DNA of 64,000 bases from TMP-24 sp046348855 (lineage in GTDB: Bacteria > Pseudomonadota > Alphaproteobacteria > Rhodobacterales > Rhodobacteraceae). Position numbers and translations under genes: made by a program. The DNA lies in assembly GCA_046348855.1 (NCBI GenBank), contig JAXMDK010000001.1, positions 159,107-223,106 on the forward strand, given 5' to 3'. Of this stretch, positions 8,584-16,973 are shown piece by piece. The notes under the pieces are model-generated. The model was given only the letters and a program-made list of their open reading frames with translations, did not search any database and was not told where the DNA came from. Numbering within the stretch: position 1 is the stretch's first letter; each line of letters begins with the position of its first letter.

Positions 8584-9357
8584 TTATCGCCGGATCATCC
8601 GGCCTTTGCCATAGAGCGTGTCCATCGAAATCTCGGTCACATGCACCAGCCCGCCGCCGGCGTCTTCATAGGTCAGGCGGAAGGGAAAGCGGCTCTTTTC
8701 GGCCATGTCCTCGGGGGTGAAGCCCTGCAGGCGGCGGTATTCGCCATCGCAGGCGATCCGGCCCTGGTCGTCGGTCGCGGGCGGGCCAAGCACCACCTGG
8801 CTGCGTCGCCGTCCGTCGAACAGCGTCAGGTGCAGGTTGCAGGCCTGCGCCGCCGGCATGTCACGCAAGACCATGTAGAGCGCGGTCAACGGGTCGACGG
8901 TGCCGCCCTGGGTCGCGGGGTCGATGTCCTCGACCCGCGGCGGGCGCGGCGGGTTGTAGGATTTGACCTGCGGCACCCCGCCGCGATAGGCCATCACCGC
9001 CTGCGACTGGCGCTTGCCGGTGTCGGCATTTTCGGTATAGCGCGACGGCACCGGGCCGGCGGCCACGATCCGGCCCCGGGCGGTGGCGTCATAGCGGATA
9101 TGCTTGACCCAGCCCAGCAGCCCGGCGCTGGCGAGCGTGCCGGCGACGTCATAGGTCTGGTCGTCCGACCAGCCGCGCAGGTCCAGGCGGGCGGCGGTAA
9201 AGCCATGGATCGAAATGGAAAAGCCGGCGTCGGTGCGGATGCCAGCCGCGGGGGCAGCCTGCGCGCCGGCGACGGTGGCGGCCAGCCACAAGGCGGCAAA
9301 AGCTGCCGCCCGCCGGCCTGTGCGCGTGCCCCGTCCTGCAAGAGTCCTAATGCCCAT
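8584..9357 (-). CDS. Secreted DUF3108 family protein
   Basis: 257 residues from the ATG at 9357. The N-terminus is Arg-rich followed by AAAFAALWLAATVAGAQA, a clear Sec signal peptide with cleavage expected near residue 33. The mature part resembles DUF3108 proteins (beta-rich periplasmic proteins), including a YRGGVPQVKSYNPP region and a terminal TEISMDTLYGKGRMIRR. Function unknown. It lies 6 bases upstream of hrpB on the same strand, so the two are probably co-transcribed. It is divergent from meaB across 126 bases. Confidence 0.8.
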   Translation of the reverse strand: MGIRTLAGRGTRTGRRAAAFAALWLAATVAGAQAAPAAGIRTDAGFSISIHGFTAARLDLRGWSDDQTYDVAGTLASAGLLGWVKHIRYDATARGRIVAAGPVPSRYTENADTGKRQSQAVMAYRGGVPQVKSYNPPRPPRVEDIDPATQGGTVDPLTALYMVLRDMPAAQACNLHLTLFDGRRRSQVVLGPPATDDQGRIACDGEYRRLQGFTPEDMAEKSRFPFRLTYEDAGGGLVHVTEISMDTLYGKGRMIRR

Positions 9358-9483
9358 CCTGTTCCTGCCCGTTGCCTGCGACGCGCCGCCACTGGACAGG
9401 AGGGCGGCGGAAAAGGCAAGAAACACCGGTGCGGCGGGCCTGTTCCCGGCCGCCGTCGCGCAACCTTCCGCCGGAGCCGGGCC

Positions 9484-10459
9484 ATGCAGACCGACGAACT
9501 GACACGAAAGCTGCTGGCGGGCGACCGCCGGGCGCTGGCCAGGGCGATCACCCTGGTCGAAAGCCGCCGCGCCGATCACCGGGCCGAGGCGCTGCGCCTG
9601 CTGGCAGCGGTCGGAAAGCCGGGCCGCCAGGCGCTGCGCATCGGGCTGTCGGGCACGCCGGGGGTCGGCAAGTCGAGCTTCATCGAGGCGTTCGGCCTGT
9701 TCCTGACGGGGCAGGGGCTGAAGGTCGCGGTGCTGGCGGTCGATCCGTCGTCAGCGCGCTCGGGCGGCTCGATCCTCGGCGACAAGACGCGGATGGAACG
9801 GCTGTCGCGCGACCCCCTGGCCTTCATCCGGCCCTCGCCCAGCCAGGCGGAACTGGGCGGCGTCGCCCGGCGCAGCCGCGAGGCGGTGGCGCTGTGCGAG
9901 GCGGCGGGGTTCGATCTGGTGCTGGTCGAAACGGTGGGCGTCGGCCAGTCCGAAACGCTGGTCGCCGGCATGGTCGACCTGTTCCTGTTGCTGATCGCGC
10001 CGGCGGGCGGGGACGAACTGCAGGGCGTCAAGCGCGGCATCATGGAAATGGCCGACCTGATCCTGGTGAACAAGGCCGATGGCGATCTGCTGGCGCAGGC
10101 CAGCCGCACCCGTTCCGACTATGCCGGGGCGCTCGATGGCCGTTGCGCAAGCGGCCGCAGGACCCGACGGGTTCCCCCAAGGCCCTGTGCGTGTCGGCGG
10201 TCGAGGGCCGGGGGCTGGACGAGGTCTGGGCGGCGATCGACGCTGGCCGGCTGGCGGCGCGACCACGGTATTCTGTCCGCCACCCGCGCTGCCCAGTACT
10301 CGCCACTGGTTCGGAGGAGGTTCGCTGGTGGCTGCTGGCGCGGTTGAGCGCCGACCACCATCTGCGGGCGCGGATGGCGGCGCTGGGGCCGAGGTCGAGG
10401 CCGGCGCCTCGCCGTCCGGAGCGGCGGTGCGCATGCTGCGCGAGATGGGCGCGGGCTGA
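9484..10459 (+). pseudogene. meaB: MeaB/ArgK-type GTPase, frame broken in its last third
   Basis: G-protein chaperone of methylmalonyl-CoA mutase and related B12 mutases. The first 217 residues are intact: Walker A GTPGVGKS at 57-64, then LVETVGVGQSE and NKAD. From about 10135 the coding frame changes four times (near 10137, 10240, 10305 and 10388). Joining KRPQDPTG, LCVSAVEGRGLDEVWAAID, LAGWRRDHGILS, EEVRWWLLARLSADH and the terminal AAVRMLREMGAG restores the expected C-terminus, ending at 10459. Conservation on both sides of every break favours sequence errors over real decay. No mutase gene is in the window. Confidence 0.85.
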
Positions 10460-10556
10460 CCCGGCGGCGGCGGGGCCTTGCCCCGCCATTCCTTCGCTTG
10501 ACGCGCCGGCCTCCGGCGGGGATATTTTCCAACGGAAGAATTGGCGAGCGCGCCGG

Positions 10557-10867
10557 TCAGGCCAGCACGACCGGCTGGCCGTGCGGGGTGGCCAGGTGAG
10601 GCGCGGGTCCAGGCGGCCTGATGCCGCCTCGGCCGCCGGGGCCGCGCCGCTGGCCGCCAGCAGCGTTTCCAGCGTTTCGAGCCAGGCGTTGTAATAATCC
10701 GCGCCGCCGTCGAGCGGGCGGGCGGCACCGTGGCGGGCGAGGGTGGCGCCGAAGGCCCGCGTCCAGTCGGGCCAAGTGAACTGGCCGGCTTCGGACAGGG
10801 CGACGGTCAGGGCAAAAATCTGCGCCTGCCAGGGTTCGTCGAAACGGGACGGTTCGGGCGCGGTCAT
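10557..10867 (-). pseudogene. Nitrile hydratase accessory (activator) protein, frameshifted
   Basis: Third gene of the nitrile hydratase operon; its ATG at 10867 overlaps the nthB stop. The N-terminal part reads MTAPEPSRFDEPWQAQIFAL and continues through WPDWTRAFG and YYNAWLETLETLL, typical of the small beta-like activators that deliver or help insert cobalt. About 80 residues in (near 10600) the frame shifts; the third frame then supplies the expected ending TPHGQPVVLA before the stop at 10557. The 311-base span is not a multiple of three. It is either a sequence error or a recently broken gene. Confidence 0.75.
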
Positions 10868-11529
10868 GCCGGCTCCAGGTAGCTTTGCCAGAGATCGGCG
10901 GTCACTTCGTCGGTCGGGTTTTCCGGCCGGTCCCACAGGTCGGCGGCGCGGAAGGCGACGGTATAGAGCGGCTCCGGCGCCTCGCCCAGCCCCTGGCCGT
11001 TGCGGTCGGGAAAGACGTGGGGGCCGTGCGACAGGATCACCCGGCCGACCTTGCCCGCTGCGTAAAGGGGCAGGCGGGTATGGCCGCCGGGAACGAAGGC
11101 GTTGCCGGGCGGCGTGCGGGTGCGGACCTGATCGCCGACGGCGAAGGCGGGGGCGGCGCCGGGGCGGGCATAGGGCGAGCCGCGTTGCAGGACGCCGGCG
11201 ACGCGGTCGGCGGTCAGGGCGCGCGGGGAGAGGGGGGCGGGGGCGGCGGTTCCCGATTGCAGTTCAGCCGCGCTGACCAGACCCTTGGCCACCAGCAGGT
11301 CGGCCAGCGCCGCGAGCCATTTTTCGTAGTAGGACAGGCGCGCATAGCCGGGCAGCCGTTCGCGCGCCGCGCGGGATTCGTCGATGGTCCAGGCCCCGAG
11401 TCCGCCTGCCGCCAAGGTCAGCCCCAGCGCCGCGCGCTGCCAGGGCGCGCCGATCGCGGCGAAGCCGTCCGGTTCGGGGACGACCGGCCCGTCGCCCATG
11501 CGCCCGCCCATGTCGTGCGGGCGTCTCAT
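10864..11529 (-). CDS. nthB: Nitrile hydratase subunit beta
   Basis: 221 residues from the ATG at 11529. The family opening HDMGG is at residues 5-9, RLSYYEKWLAALADLLV lies in the helical region, and a C-terminal SH3-like barrel has FAVGDQVRTR, TRLPLYAAGKVGRV and LYTVAFRAADLW. With the alpha subunit it hydrates nitriles to amides. Start and stop overlap both neighbours by ATGA, so alpha, beta and activator are translationally coupled. Confidence 0.93.
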   Translation of the reverse strand: MRRPHDMGGRMGDGPVVPEPDGFAAIGAPWQRAALGLTLAAGGLGAWTIDESRAARERLPGYARLSYYEKWLAALADLLVAKGLVSAAELQSGTAAPAPLSPRALTADRVAGVLQRGSPYARPGAAPAFAVGDQVRTRTPPGNAFVPGGHTRLPLYAAGKVGRVILSHGPHVFPDRNGQGLGEAPEPLYTVAFRAADLWDRPENPTDEVTADLWQSYLEPA

Positions 11530-12164
11530 GCAGCAGGCTCCGGCGGGTAGGCGAGGCCGGTGCCGATCATCGAATCGCGGCTGACCAGTCCGGCCAGGCG
11601 GGTTTCGTCCCAGCCTTCGGTTCCGGCCGGGCGTTCGGGGATCACTAGATAGCGGACCTCGGCGGTGGAATCCCACACGCGGATGGCGGTGGTCTCGGGC
11701 AGGGTGACGCCGAAGTCGGCCAGCACGGCGCGCGGTTCGCGCACCGCCCGCGCCCGGTAGGCATCGGACTTGTACCAGCCCGGCGGAATGCCCAGAAGCG
11801 GCCAAGGGTAGCAGGAGCAGAGCGTGCAGACGACCATGTTGTGCTGGCCGGGGCGGTTTTCGACCGCCACGACATGTTCGCCCTGGCGGCCAGAAATGCC
11901 CATCTCGGCCATCGCGGCGTTGGCGTCGGCCAGCAGCCGGGCGCGGAAGGCCGGATCGGCCCAGGCGCGGGCGACCAGCGCCGCGCCGAGGTGCGGCCCC
12001 ACCCTGGTTTCATAGGTGTCGAGGATCGCCTCGACCGCGGCGGGATCGACCAGGCCCTTGCGGGTCAGGATCGTTTCCAGCGCCTTGACCCGCAGCGCCG
12101 GGTCCGACGGCAGCAGGCTGTGGGGATGATCGGGGTCGTGGTCATGGGAATGATCGTGGGCCAT
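11526..12164 (-). CDS. nthA: Nitrile hydratase subunit alpha, cobalt type
   Basis: 212 residues from the ATG at 12164. The metal-binding claw is VCTLCSC with C113, C116 and C118; threonine at 114 is the signature of cobalt rather than iron enzymes. Two of these cysteines are oxidised in known family members. The N-terminus MAHDHSHDHDPDHPHS is unusually rich in His and Asp and could bind metal, which is inference. A longer reading upstream is rejected because family similarity begins around residue 17. First gene of a coupled alpha-beta-activator operon; the amidases in this window lie more than 45 kb away. Confidence 0.95.
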   Translation of the reverse strand: MAHDHSHDHDPDHPHSLLPSDPALRVKALETILTRKGLVDPAAVEAILDTYETRVGPHLGAALVARAWADPAFRARLLADANAAMAEMGISGRQGEHVVAVENRPGQHNMVVCTLCSCYPWPLLGIPPGWYKSDAYRARAVREPRAVLADFGVTLPETTAIRVWDSTAEVRYLVIPERPAGTEGWDETRLAGLVSRDSMIGTGLAYPPEPAA

Positions 12165-12271
12165 TGGGCCAGAATGGTCGCGCCGGATGCGGTTGTCCAG
12201 CCGGATCGGCGGCGGAGCGCAGGCGCCCTTTCCTGAACCGGCCGGCTGGGCGGGGCTGGCCGGCTCAGTCA

Positions 12272-12448
12272 TCAATCCGGCAGGCCGATGTCGCGGCGCA
12301 TGTGCGGCGACAGCGACCGGATCGCGTCGCGGGTCGGCCGGTCGAAGCGGCGGTCGCTCTCGCGGTCGGGCTCTTCGCTGCGCAGAAGGTTGAAAATGCG
12401 CGAAATCAACGAGATGTGCGGAAGGGTGGGGGTGCTGCAATCGCTCAT
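12272..12448 (-). CDS. DUF1127 small protein
   Basis: 58 residues starting MSDCSTPTLPH. The C-terminal half, DRPTRDAIRSLSPHMRRDIGL, matches the YjiS-like DUF1127 family: small Arg-rich proteins common in Alphaproteobacteria that affect RNA turnover or phosphate/carbon metabolism in some species. The gene is divergent from the LysR regulator, with a 104-base shared promoter region. Whether it belongs to the nitrile hydratase transcript is unclear; the spacing to nthA (107 bases) suggests it does not. Confidence 0.8.
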   Translation of the reverse strand: MSDCSTPTLPHISLISRIFNLLRSEEPDRESDRRFDRPTRDAIRSLSPHMRRDIGLPD

Positions 12449-12552
12449 GGCGGGGTTCCTTCGGTGTGTCGGTATCTGGGATGAGTATGCGCGCCCGACC
12501 ACTGGAAAACCAATCGAATGACCGCTACCATCCATTAACAGGACTTATGGCT

Positions 12553-13497
12553 ATGAAGAACGCAATCCCCCAGGCTCTGCCCCCGCTCGCCGCCATCCGT
12601 GCCTTCGAGGCGGCGGCGCGGCATGGCAGCTTTACCCACGCCGCGACCGAGCTGGGCATGACGCAGGCGGCGGTTTCCTACCAGATCCGGGTGCTCGAGG
12701 ACCGGGTGCAACTGCCGCTGTTCCGCCGCAACGCCCGGGGGGTGACGCTGACCGCCGACGGGGCGCGGCTGGCCGAACGGGCCAGCGAGGCGCTGGAGAT
12801 CCTGCGCCAGGCTTTCGCCGAGGTGCGGCGGTCGAGCGACGAGACGCTGGTGATCAGCGCGCTTGGCACCTTCGCCGCGCATGTGCTGGCGCCGCGTCTC
12901 GGGCAGTTCCAGATCAGCCACCCCTGGATCACCACGCGGGTCGAGGTGGATCAGCGGCTGGTCGACCTGCAGGCGGGCGAGGCCAGCGTGGCGATCCGCT
13001 ACGGGCTTGGGAAATGGCCGGGACTGAAGGCGGACTTCCTGCTCGGCACCACGTTCACGCCGATGATCGGCCGGGCTTATGTTGACCGCTACGGCCTGCC
13101 CGAACGCCCCGAGGACCTGCGGCGCCTGCCGCTGATCGACCCCGACGACAGCGGCTGGGCGCAGTGGTTCGACGCCGTGGGCCTTGCCGCGCCGCCGCCG
13201 GCGGTGGGCGGTCGCAGCCTGATGCTCGGGATGGAGCTTCTGTCGTTGCAGGCGGTGCTGGCCGGGCAGGGGGCCGGCCTGCTGACGCCGTTCTATTTCC
13301 GCGACATGGTGGCGCGCGGCGACCTGATCCAGCCGTTCGACATCGCGATCCGGGACAGGGGGTCGATCTGGCTGTGCTATCCCGAACGGCGCCGCAACGC
13401 CCCGGCGATCCGCGCCTTCCGCGACTGGCTTCTGGCCGAGATGCGGGCTATGGTGCCGGCCGACGGTCAGGATCAGGGGCCGGCGCCCGGCAACTAG
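12553..13497 (+). CDS. LysR-family transcriptional regulator (GcvA-like)
   Basis: 314 residues. The N-terminal winged helix (about 8-67) reads LAAIRAFEAAARHGSFT and AAVSYQIRVLEDRVQLPLFRR, the GcvA/AmpR-type LysR form. A periplasmic-binding-like effector domain fills the rest. ATG codons lie at 12547 and 12553; AGGA at 12541 fits the second better. It is divergent from the DUF1127 gene and close to the nitrile hydratase operon, so either may be its target, but no operator was identified. Confidence 0.9.
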   Translation: MKNAIPQALPPLAAIRAFEAAARHGSFTHAATELGMTQAAVSYQIRVLEDRVQLPLFRRNARGVTLTADGARLAERASEALEILRQAFAEVRRSSDETLVISALGTFAAHVLAPRLGQFQISHPWITTRVEVDQRLVDLQAGEASVAIRYGLGKWPGLKADFLLGTTFTPMIGRAYVDRYGLPERPEDLRRLPLIDPDDSGWAQWFDAVGLAAPPPAVGGRSLMLGMELLSLQAVLAGQGAGLLTPFYFRDMVARGDLIQPFDIAIRDRGSIWLCYPERRRNAPAIRAFRDWLLAEMRAMVPADGQDQGPAPGN

Positions 13498-13634
13498 CCA
13501 CGGTCGATGAATCGCTTGACGGCGCGGCGCTTTGCCCGTATCTGGCCCGGACGGAATTCATGGCGCTGCCCGGTCGGCGCCCGCATGTGATATGGGAATG
13601 GGGCGGCTGCCGCCCGAGCGGAAGGAAGAACAAG

Positions 13635-13922
13635 ATGTCGCGCGTCTGCGAACTGACGGGCAAGGGCCCGATGTCGGGCAACAATGTGAGCCACGCCAAC
13701 AACAAGACCCGCCGCCGGTTCCTTCCGAACCTGAACGAGGTCACGCTGATCTCGGACGCGCTGGGCCAGTCGTTCAAGCTGCGCATCTCGGCCGCCGGCC
13801 TGCGTTCGGTCGACCATCGCGGCGGGCTCGACGCCTTCCTGGCCAAGGCCAAGGACGACGAGCTGTCGGCCCGCGCGCTGAAGATCAAGAAAGACATTGA
13901 AAAGGCCCAGGCCGCAGCCTGA
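13635..13922 (+). CDS. rpmB: 50S ribosomal protein L28
   Basis: 95 residues beginning MSRVCELTGKGPMSGNNVSHANNKTRRRFLPNL, which is diagnostic for bL28. The ATG has GAAGGAAGAA upstream. The C-terminal extension with KAKDDELSARALKIKKDIEKAQ is typical of alphaproteobacterial L28. Single gene with its own downstream hairpin. Confidence 0.98.
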   Translation: MSRVCELTGKGPMSGNNVSHANNKTRRRFLPNLNEVTLISDALGQSFKLRISAAGLRSVDHRGGLDAFLAKAKDDELSARALKIKKDIEKAQAAA

Positions 13923-13946
13923 CGCCTGCCGATACGGTTTTTCGCC

Positions 13947-13978
13947 AGCCCCGCCCCGCATGACCGCGCGGCGGGGCT
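13947..13978 (+). terminator. Hairpin downstream of rpmB
   Basis: A 9-bp perfect stem AGCCCCGCC/GGCGGGGCT with a 14-base loop starts 25 bases after the rpmB stop. There is no strong T run, so it may be a weak or Rho-assisted terminator. Confidence 0.5.
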
Positions 13979-14056
13979 GCGTCATTCGCGCCCCTTCCCC
14001 TTGCGCGACGGGGCGGCTAGGGCTTGGCGTGCAATCCTGTTGCCGAAAGGTCCGTC

Positions 14057-14503
14057 ATGTCCGTTACCCGTCGCTCGCTGTTCTCCGCCGCCGCCGCACT
14101 GGCCCTGTTTGCCGCCGGCCCGGCGCTGGCCCATGACGGCGTGCATGTGACCGACGCCTATGCGCGCTTCGTCCCCGGCGCCCGCACCGGTGCGATCTAC
14201 CTGACCATCGAGAACCACGCCAAGGTCGAGGAACATCTGGTGTCGGTGGCCACTGACATCGCCGGCAAGACCCAGCTGCACCAGTCGGTTCAGGGGTCGG
14301 ACGGGATGATGGCCATGCCCGAAATGACCGACGGGCTGGCGATCGCACCCGGCGCCATCGCCCAGCTGAAAAGCGGCGGTGATCACATCATGGTCATGGA
14401 CCTGAAGACCCATCCCAAGGATGGCGATACCTTCACCCTGACCCTGACCTTCAGCCATGCCGGCCAGGTCAAGGTCGAGGTGCCGGTCAGGAACAAGCCC
14501 TGA
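14057..14503 (+). CDS. Periplasmic copper chaperone PCu(A)C
   Basis: 148 residues. Signal peptide RRSLFSAAAALALFAAGPALA at the N-terminus; the mature domain has the copper site H-(M) spaced from HxM: LHQSVQGSDGMMAMPEM and, later, HIMVMDL. Such proteins deliver Cu(I) to the CuA site of cytochrome oxidase, or to ScoI. The ATG at 14057 starts right before the signal sequence; an upstream extension adds no homology. It converges with the CopZ-like gene after six bases, giving a two-gene copper-handling pair. Confidence 0.92.
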   Translation: MSVTRRSLFSAAAALALFAAGPALAHDGVHVTDAYARFVPGARTGAIYLTIENHAKVEEHLVSVATDIAGKTQLHQSVQGSDGMMAMPEMTDGLAIAPGAIAQLKSGGDHIMVMDLKTHPKDGDTFTLTLTFSHAGQVKVEVPVRNKP

Positions 14504-14509
14504 GCCGCG

Positions 14510-14707
14510 TCAGCCGACCACCTGCGCCGGATAGCCTTCGGCCGACAGGGCGGCCAGCAGCGCCTCGGGCGCCGCGGTGCCGGTGACATCGACGGTGCGG
14601 GTGGCAAGATCGACTTCGACGCGCGCCGCCCGGTCGACACCGGCGATGGTCTTTTCGACCGTCGCCTTGCAGTGACCGCAGCTCATGTCGGGAACGGAAA
14701 GCTTCAT
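14510..14707 (-). CDS. CopZ-like heavy-metal-associated (HMA) domain protein
   Basis: 65 residues, a single ferredoxin-like HMA domain. The metal-binding motif MSCGHC is at 8-13, and VDVTG and AALSAEGYPAQVV complete the fold. Probably a cytosolic Cu(I) chaperone. Its stop faces the stop of the periplasmic copper chaperone across six bases. It is divergent from the second LysR regulator (163 bases). Confidence 0.9.
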   Translation of the reverse strand: MKLSVPDMSCGHCKATVEKTIAGVDRAARVEVDLATRTVDVTGTAAPEALLAALSAEGYPAQVVG

Positions 14708-14870
14708 CGCGGGACTCCAACAGATCACGCCTGCTATGTCGGGGCTGGGGGCAGCGGCGTCAACGGGGGATGTGTCATTTTCAACGGCGCGCCCGTCGCA
14801 ATTGCGCTTTGGGCGGCGCGGGCGATGCGCTATGGCCTGCGCATTGCCCGTGTGACGTCTGGAACAGGTC

Positions 14871-15791
14871 TTGCCCTCGCTCCGCCGCAGCCTCGCCTCG
14901 CTTTCCGCTCTCGCCACGTTCGAGGCCGCCGCCCGCCACGGCAGCTTCACCCTGGCGGCGGTCGAACTTGGCGTGTCGCAGGCGGCGGTCAGCCGGCAGG
15001 TCAAGGCGCTGGAGGATGACCTCGGCGCGGCGCTGTTCCTGCGCCGCCACCGCCAGGTCGAACTGACCCATGCCGGGCGGCTCTTGTCGGCCAGCGTGAC
15101 CACCGGCTTCGACCGGATCGCCGAAACCATCGCCAGCCTGCGCCAGAGCCACGGCACCAGCAGCGTCACCATCGGCGCGACGCTGGCCATGTCGCACTTC
15201 TGGCTGCTGCCGCGCCTCACCTCGTTCCGCAGCGCCCATCCCGGCGTGCAGATGCGGGTCATCTCGCAGGACGCAGGGTTCGACCTGCGGCGCGGGGATG
15301 CGCAGATTGTCATACGTTATGGCCGCCCGCCCTTTCCCGGCGCCCGGGTCATCGCCAGCCTTGCCGACGACATCTGCCCGGTCTGCAGCCCGGCCTTCCG
15401 CGACGGGCTGGGCGGCATCGACCCGGACGCCGCCCTGTTCGGCCTGCCGCTGATTGCGACCGACTGGCCCGATCCCGGCTGGGAAACCTGGGGCATCTGG
15501 GCTGAGCGTGCCGGCCTTGGCCGCCCCGACCTGCACATCGGGTTGCGGTTTTCGCATTATGCCGACACGATTCAGGCCGTGATGAACGGCGAAGGCGTGG
15601 CGCTGGGCTGGGTCCGGCTGGTGTCGGGTCTGCTGGAGGAGGGGCGGCTGGTGCGGCTGGGCAGCCGCAGCGTTCCCGCCGGGGCGGGCTATCATGTCGT
15701 GGTGGCCGACGATTACCAGCCAAGCCCGGCCGCCGCGCTCGCGCTGGACTGGATGGCCGCCGAAATCGCGCGGGCCACGCCTTTCACATAA
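14871..15791 (+). CDS. LysR-family transcriptional regulator (GcvA-like)
   Basis: 306 residues from a TTG start at 14871, with a modest AGG upstream. The helix-turn-helix shows LSALATFEAAARHGSFTLAA and QAAVSRQVKALEDDLGAALF; the effector-binding domain follows. It resembles the regulator at 12553 in its DNA-binding half but differs downstream. Divergently placed from the CopZ-like gene. The target is unknown; the GlxA-type regulator gene follows 121 bases later. Confidence 0.88.
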   Translation: MPSLRRSLASLSALATFEAAARHGSFTLAAVELGVSQAAVSRQVKALEDDLGAALFLRRHRQVELTHAGRLLSASVTTGFDRIAETIASLRQSHGTSSVTIGATLAMSHFWLLPRLTSFRSAHPGVQMRVISQDAGFDLRRGDAQIVIRYGRPPFPGARVIASLADDICPVCSPAFRDGLGGIDPDAALFGLPLIATDWPDPGWETWGIWAERAGLGRPDLHIGLRFSHYADTIQAVMNGEGVALGWVRLVSGLLEEGRLVRLGSRSVPAGAGYHVVVADDYQPSPAAALALDWMAAEIARATPFT

Positions 15792-15912
15792 TCCAGGGTT
15801 ATCCAAATCGGGATATTTTCTGCCCGTCACAGATCGACGTGTGGCAACTAAGCTCGCGTAATCACGGCCGTTCGGGCGCGCCCGGGGGGGGGTGATCAGG
15901 GGGGACTCGCCG

Positions 15913-16941
15913 ATGACCTTTGCCGCACCGCTGCCGCCCATTCCTTCCGCCGGCGCCCGACCGGTCAGGTCGGCCGACAGCGCCGGGCGCCAGCGGCAGT
16001 TCGTCTTCGTGCTGCTCGATCAGTTCACCCATCTGGCCTTTTCCTGCGCGGTCGAACCCTTGCGGCTGGCCAACCATGTGGCGGGGCGGGCGCTTTACGG
16101 CTGGACCACGATGGCGCCGGGCGGCGCGCCGGTGCGGGCGTCAAACGGCATCGCGGTGATGGTCGACGGCGATCTCGCGGCCCTCAGCCCGCGCGAGACG
16201 CTGGTGGTCGTCGGCGGGCAGACCCCGCGCGGCGCGATCGACCCACATCTTCTGGCCTGGCTGCGCCGGCAGGTGGCGCACGGCGTGCCGCTGATCGGCG
16301 TCTGCGCCGCCACCACCGCGCTGGCCGACGCCGGCCTGATCCGCAACCAGCGTTGCGCCGTGCACTGGGAACTGTGCGACGCCTTTTCCGAACTGCACCC
16401 CGATGTCGACGTGGTGCAGGGCACCTTCGCGCTGGACCATGTCGCCACCGCCGCCGGCGGTGCGGCCTCGGCCGACCTGATGCTGCACCTGATCGGCCGC
16501 GACCACGGGCCGGGGCTGGCCGGGCAGGTCGCCGACCAGATGATCTATTCCGGCATGCGCGGCCCGATGGCGCCGCAGACCAATTCGCTGCATGGGCGCC
16601 TCGGCACCCGCAACCCGCGCCTGATTGCCGCCCTGCGGCTGATGGAGGCGACCATCGCCGAGCCGATCTCGATGGTCGAACTGGCCGAACGGGCAGGGGC
16701 CTCGGTGCGCCAGTTCGAACGGCTGTTCCAGCGCCACCTGAAGACCTCGCCGCGCCAGCACTACCTTGAACTGCGCCTGGATCGCGCCCAGAAGCTGCTG
16801 GCGCAGACCGATATGCCGGTCACCGCCATCGCGCTGGCCTGCGGCTTTGGCTCGCCGTCGCATTTCTCCAAGAAATACCGGCAGCATTTCGGCCATTCCG
16901 CCCATTCGCGCCGGCCAACGAAACCCGCAGCCGCCGCTTGA
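15913..16941 (+). CDS. GlxA-family AraC-type transcriptional regulator
   Basis: 342 residues. N-terminal DJ-1/class-I amidotransferase-like domain (about 30-190: FVFVLLDQFTHLAFS, LVVVGGQTPRG, GVCAATTALADAGL) followed by two AraC helix-turn-helix motifs (about 235-330, RAGASVRQFERLFQRHL and ALACGFGSPSHFSKKYRQHFG). The architecture is that of regulators such as GbdR, ArgR and SouR that sense glycine betaine derivatives or amino acids. The sarcosine oxidase operon lies 26 kb away, so a link is only a possibility. Start at 15913 chosen because a GGGG-rich Shine-Dalgarno precedes it. Confidence 0.9.
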   Translation: MTFAAPLPPIPSAGARPVRSADSAGRQRQFVFVLLDQFTHLAFSCAVEPLRLANHVAGRALYGWTTMAPGGAPVRASNGIAVMVDGDLAALSPRETLVVVGGQTPRGAIDPHLLAWLRRQVAHGVPLIGVCAATTALADAGLIRNQRCAVHWELCDAFSELHPDVDVVQGTFALDHVATAAGGAASADLMLHLIGRDHGPGLAGQVADQMIYSGMRGPMAPQTNSLHGRLGTRNPRLIAALRLMEATIAEPISMVELAERAGASVRQFERLFQRHLKTSPRQHYLELRLDRAQKLLAQTDMPVTAIALACGFGSPSHFSKKYRQHFGHSAHSRRPTKPAAAA

Positions 16942-16973
16942 CCGGCCCCGATTTCCCGCGCATATCCGCGCGC

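Noticed and set aside
6178..10347. Very long open frame of about 1389 codons on the plus strand
   Set aside because: It is antisense to hrpB and the DUF3108 gene for most of its length and only its end coincides with the meaB gene; the rest is Arg/Gly/Pro-rich shadow coding of a GC-rich genome.
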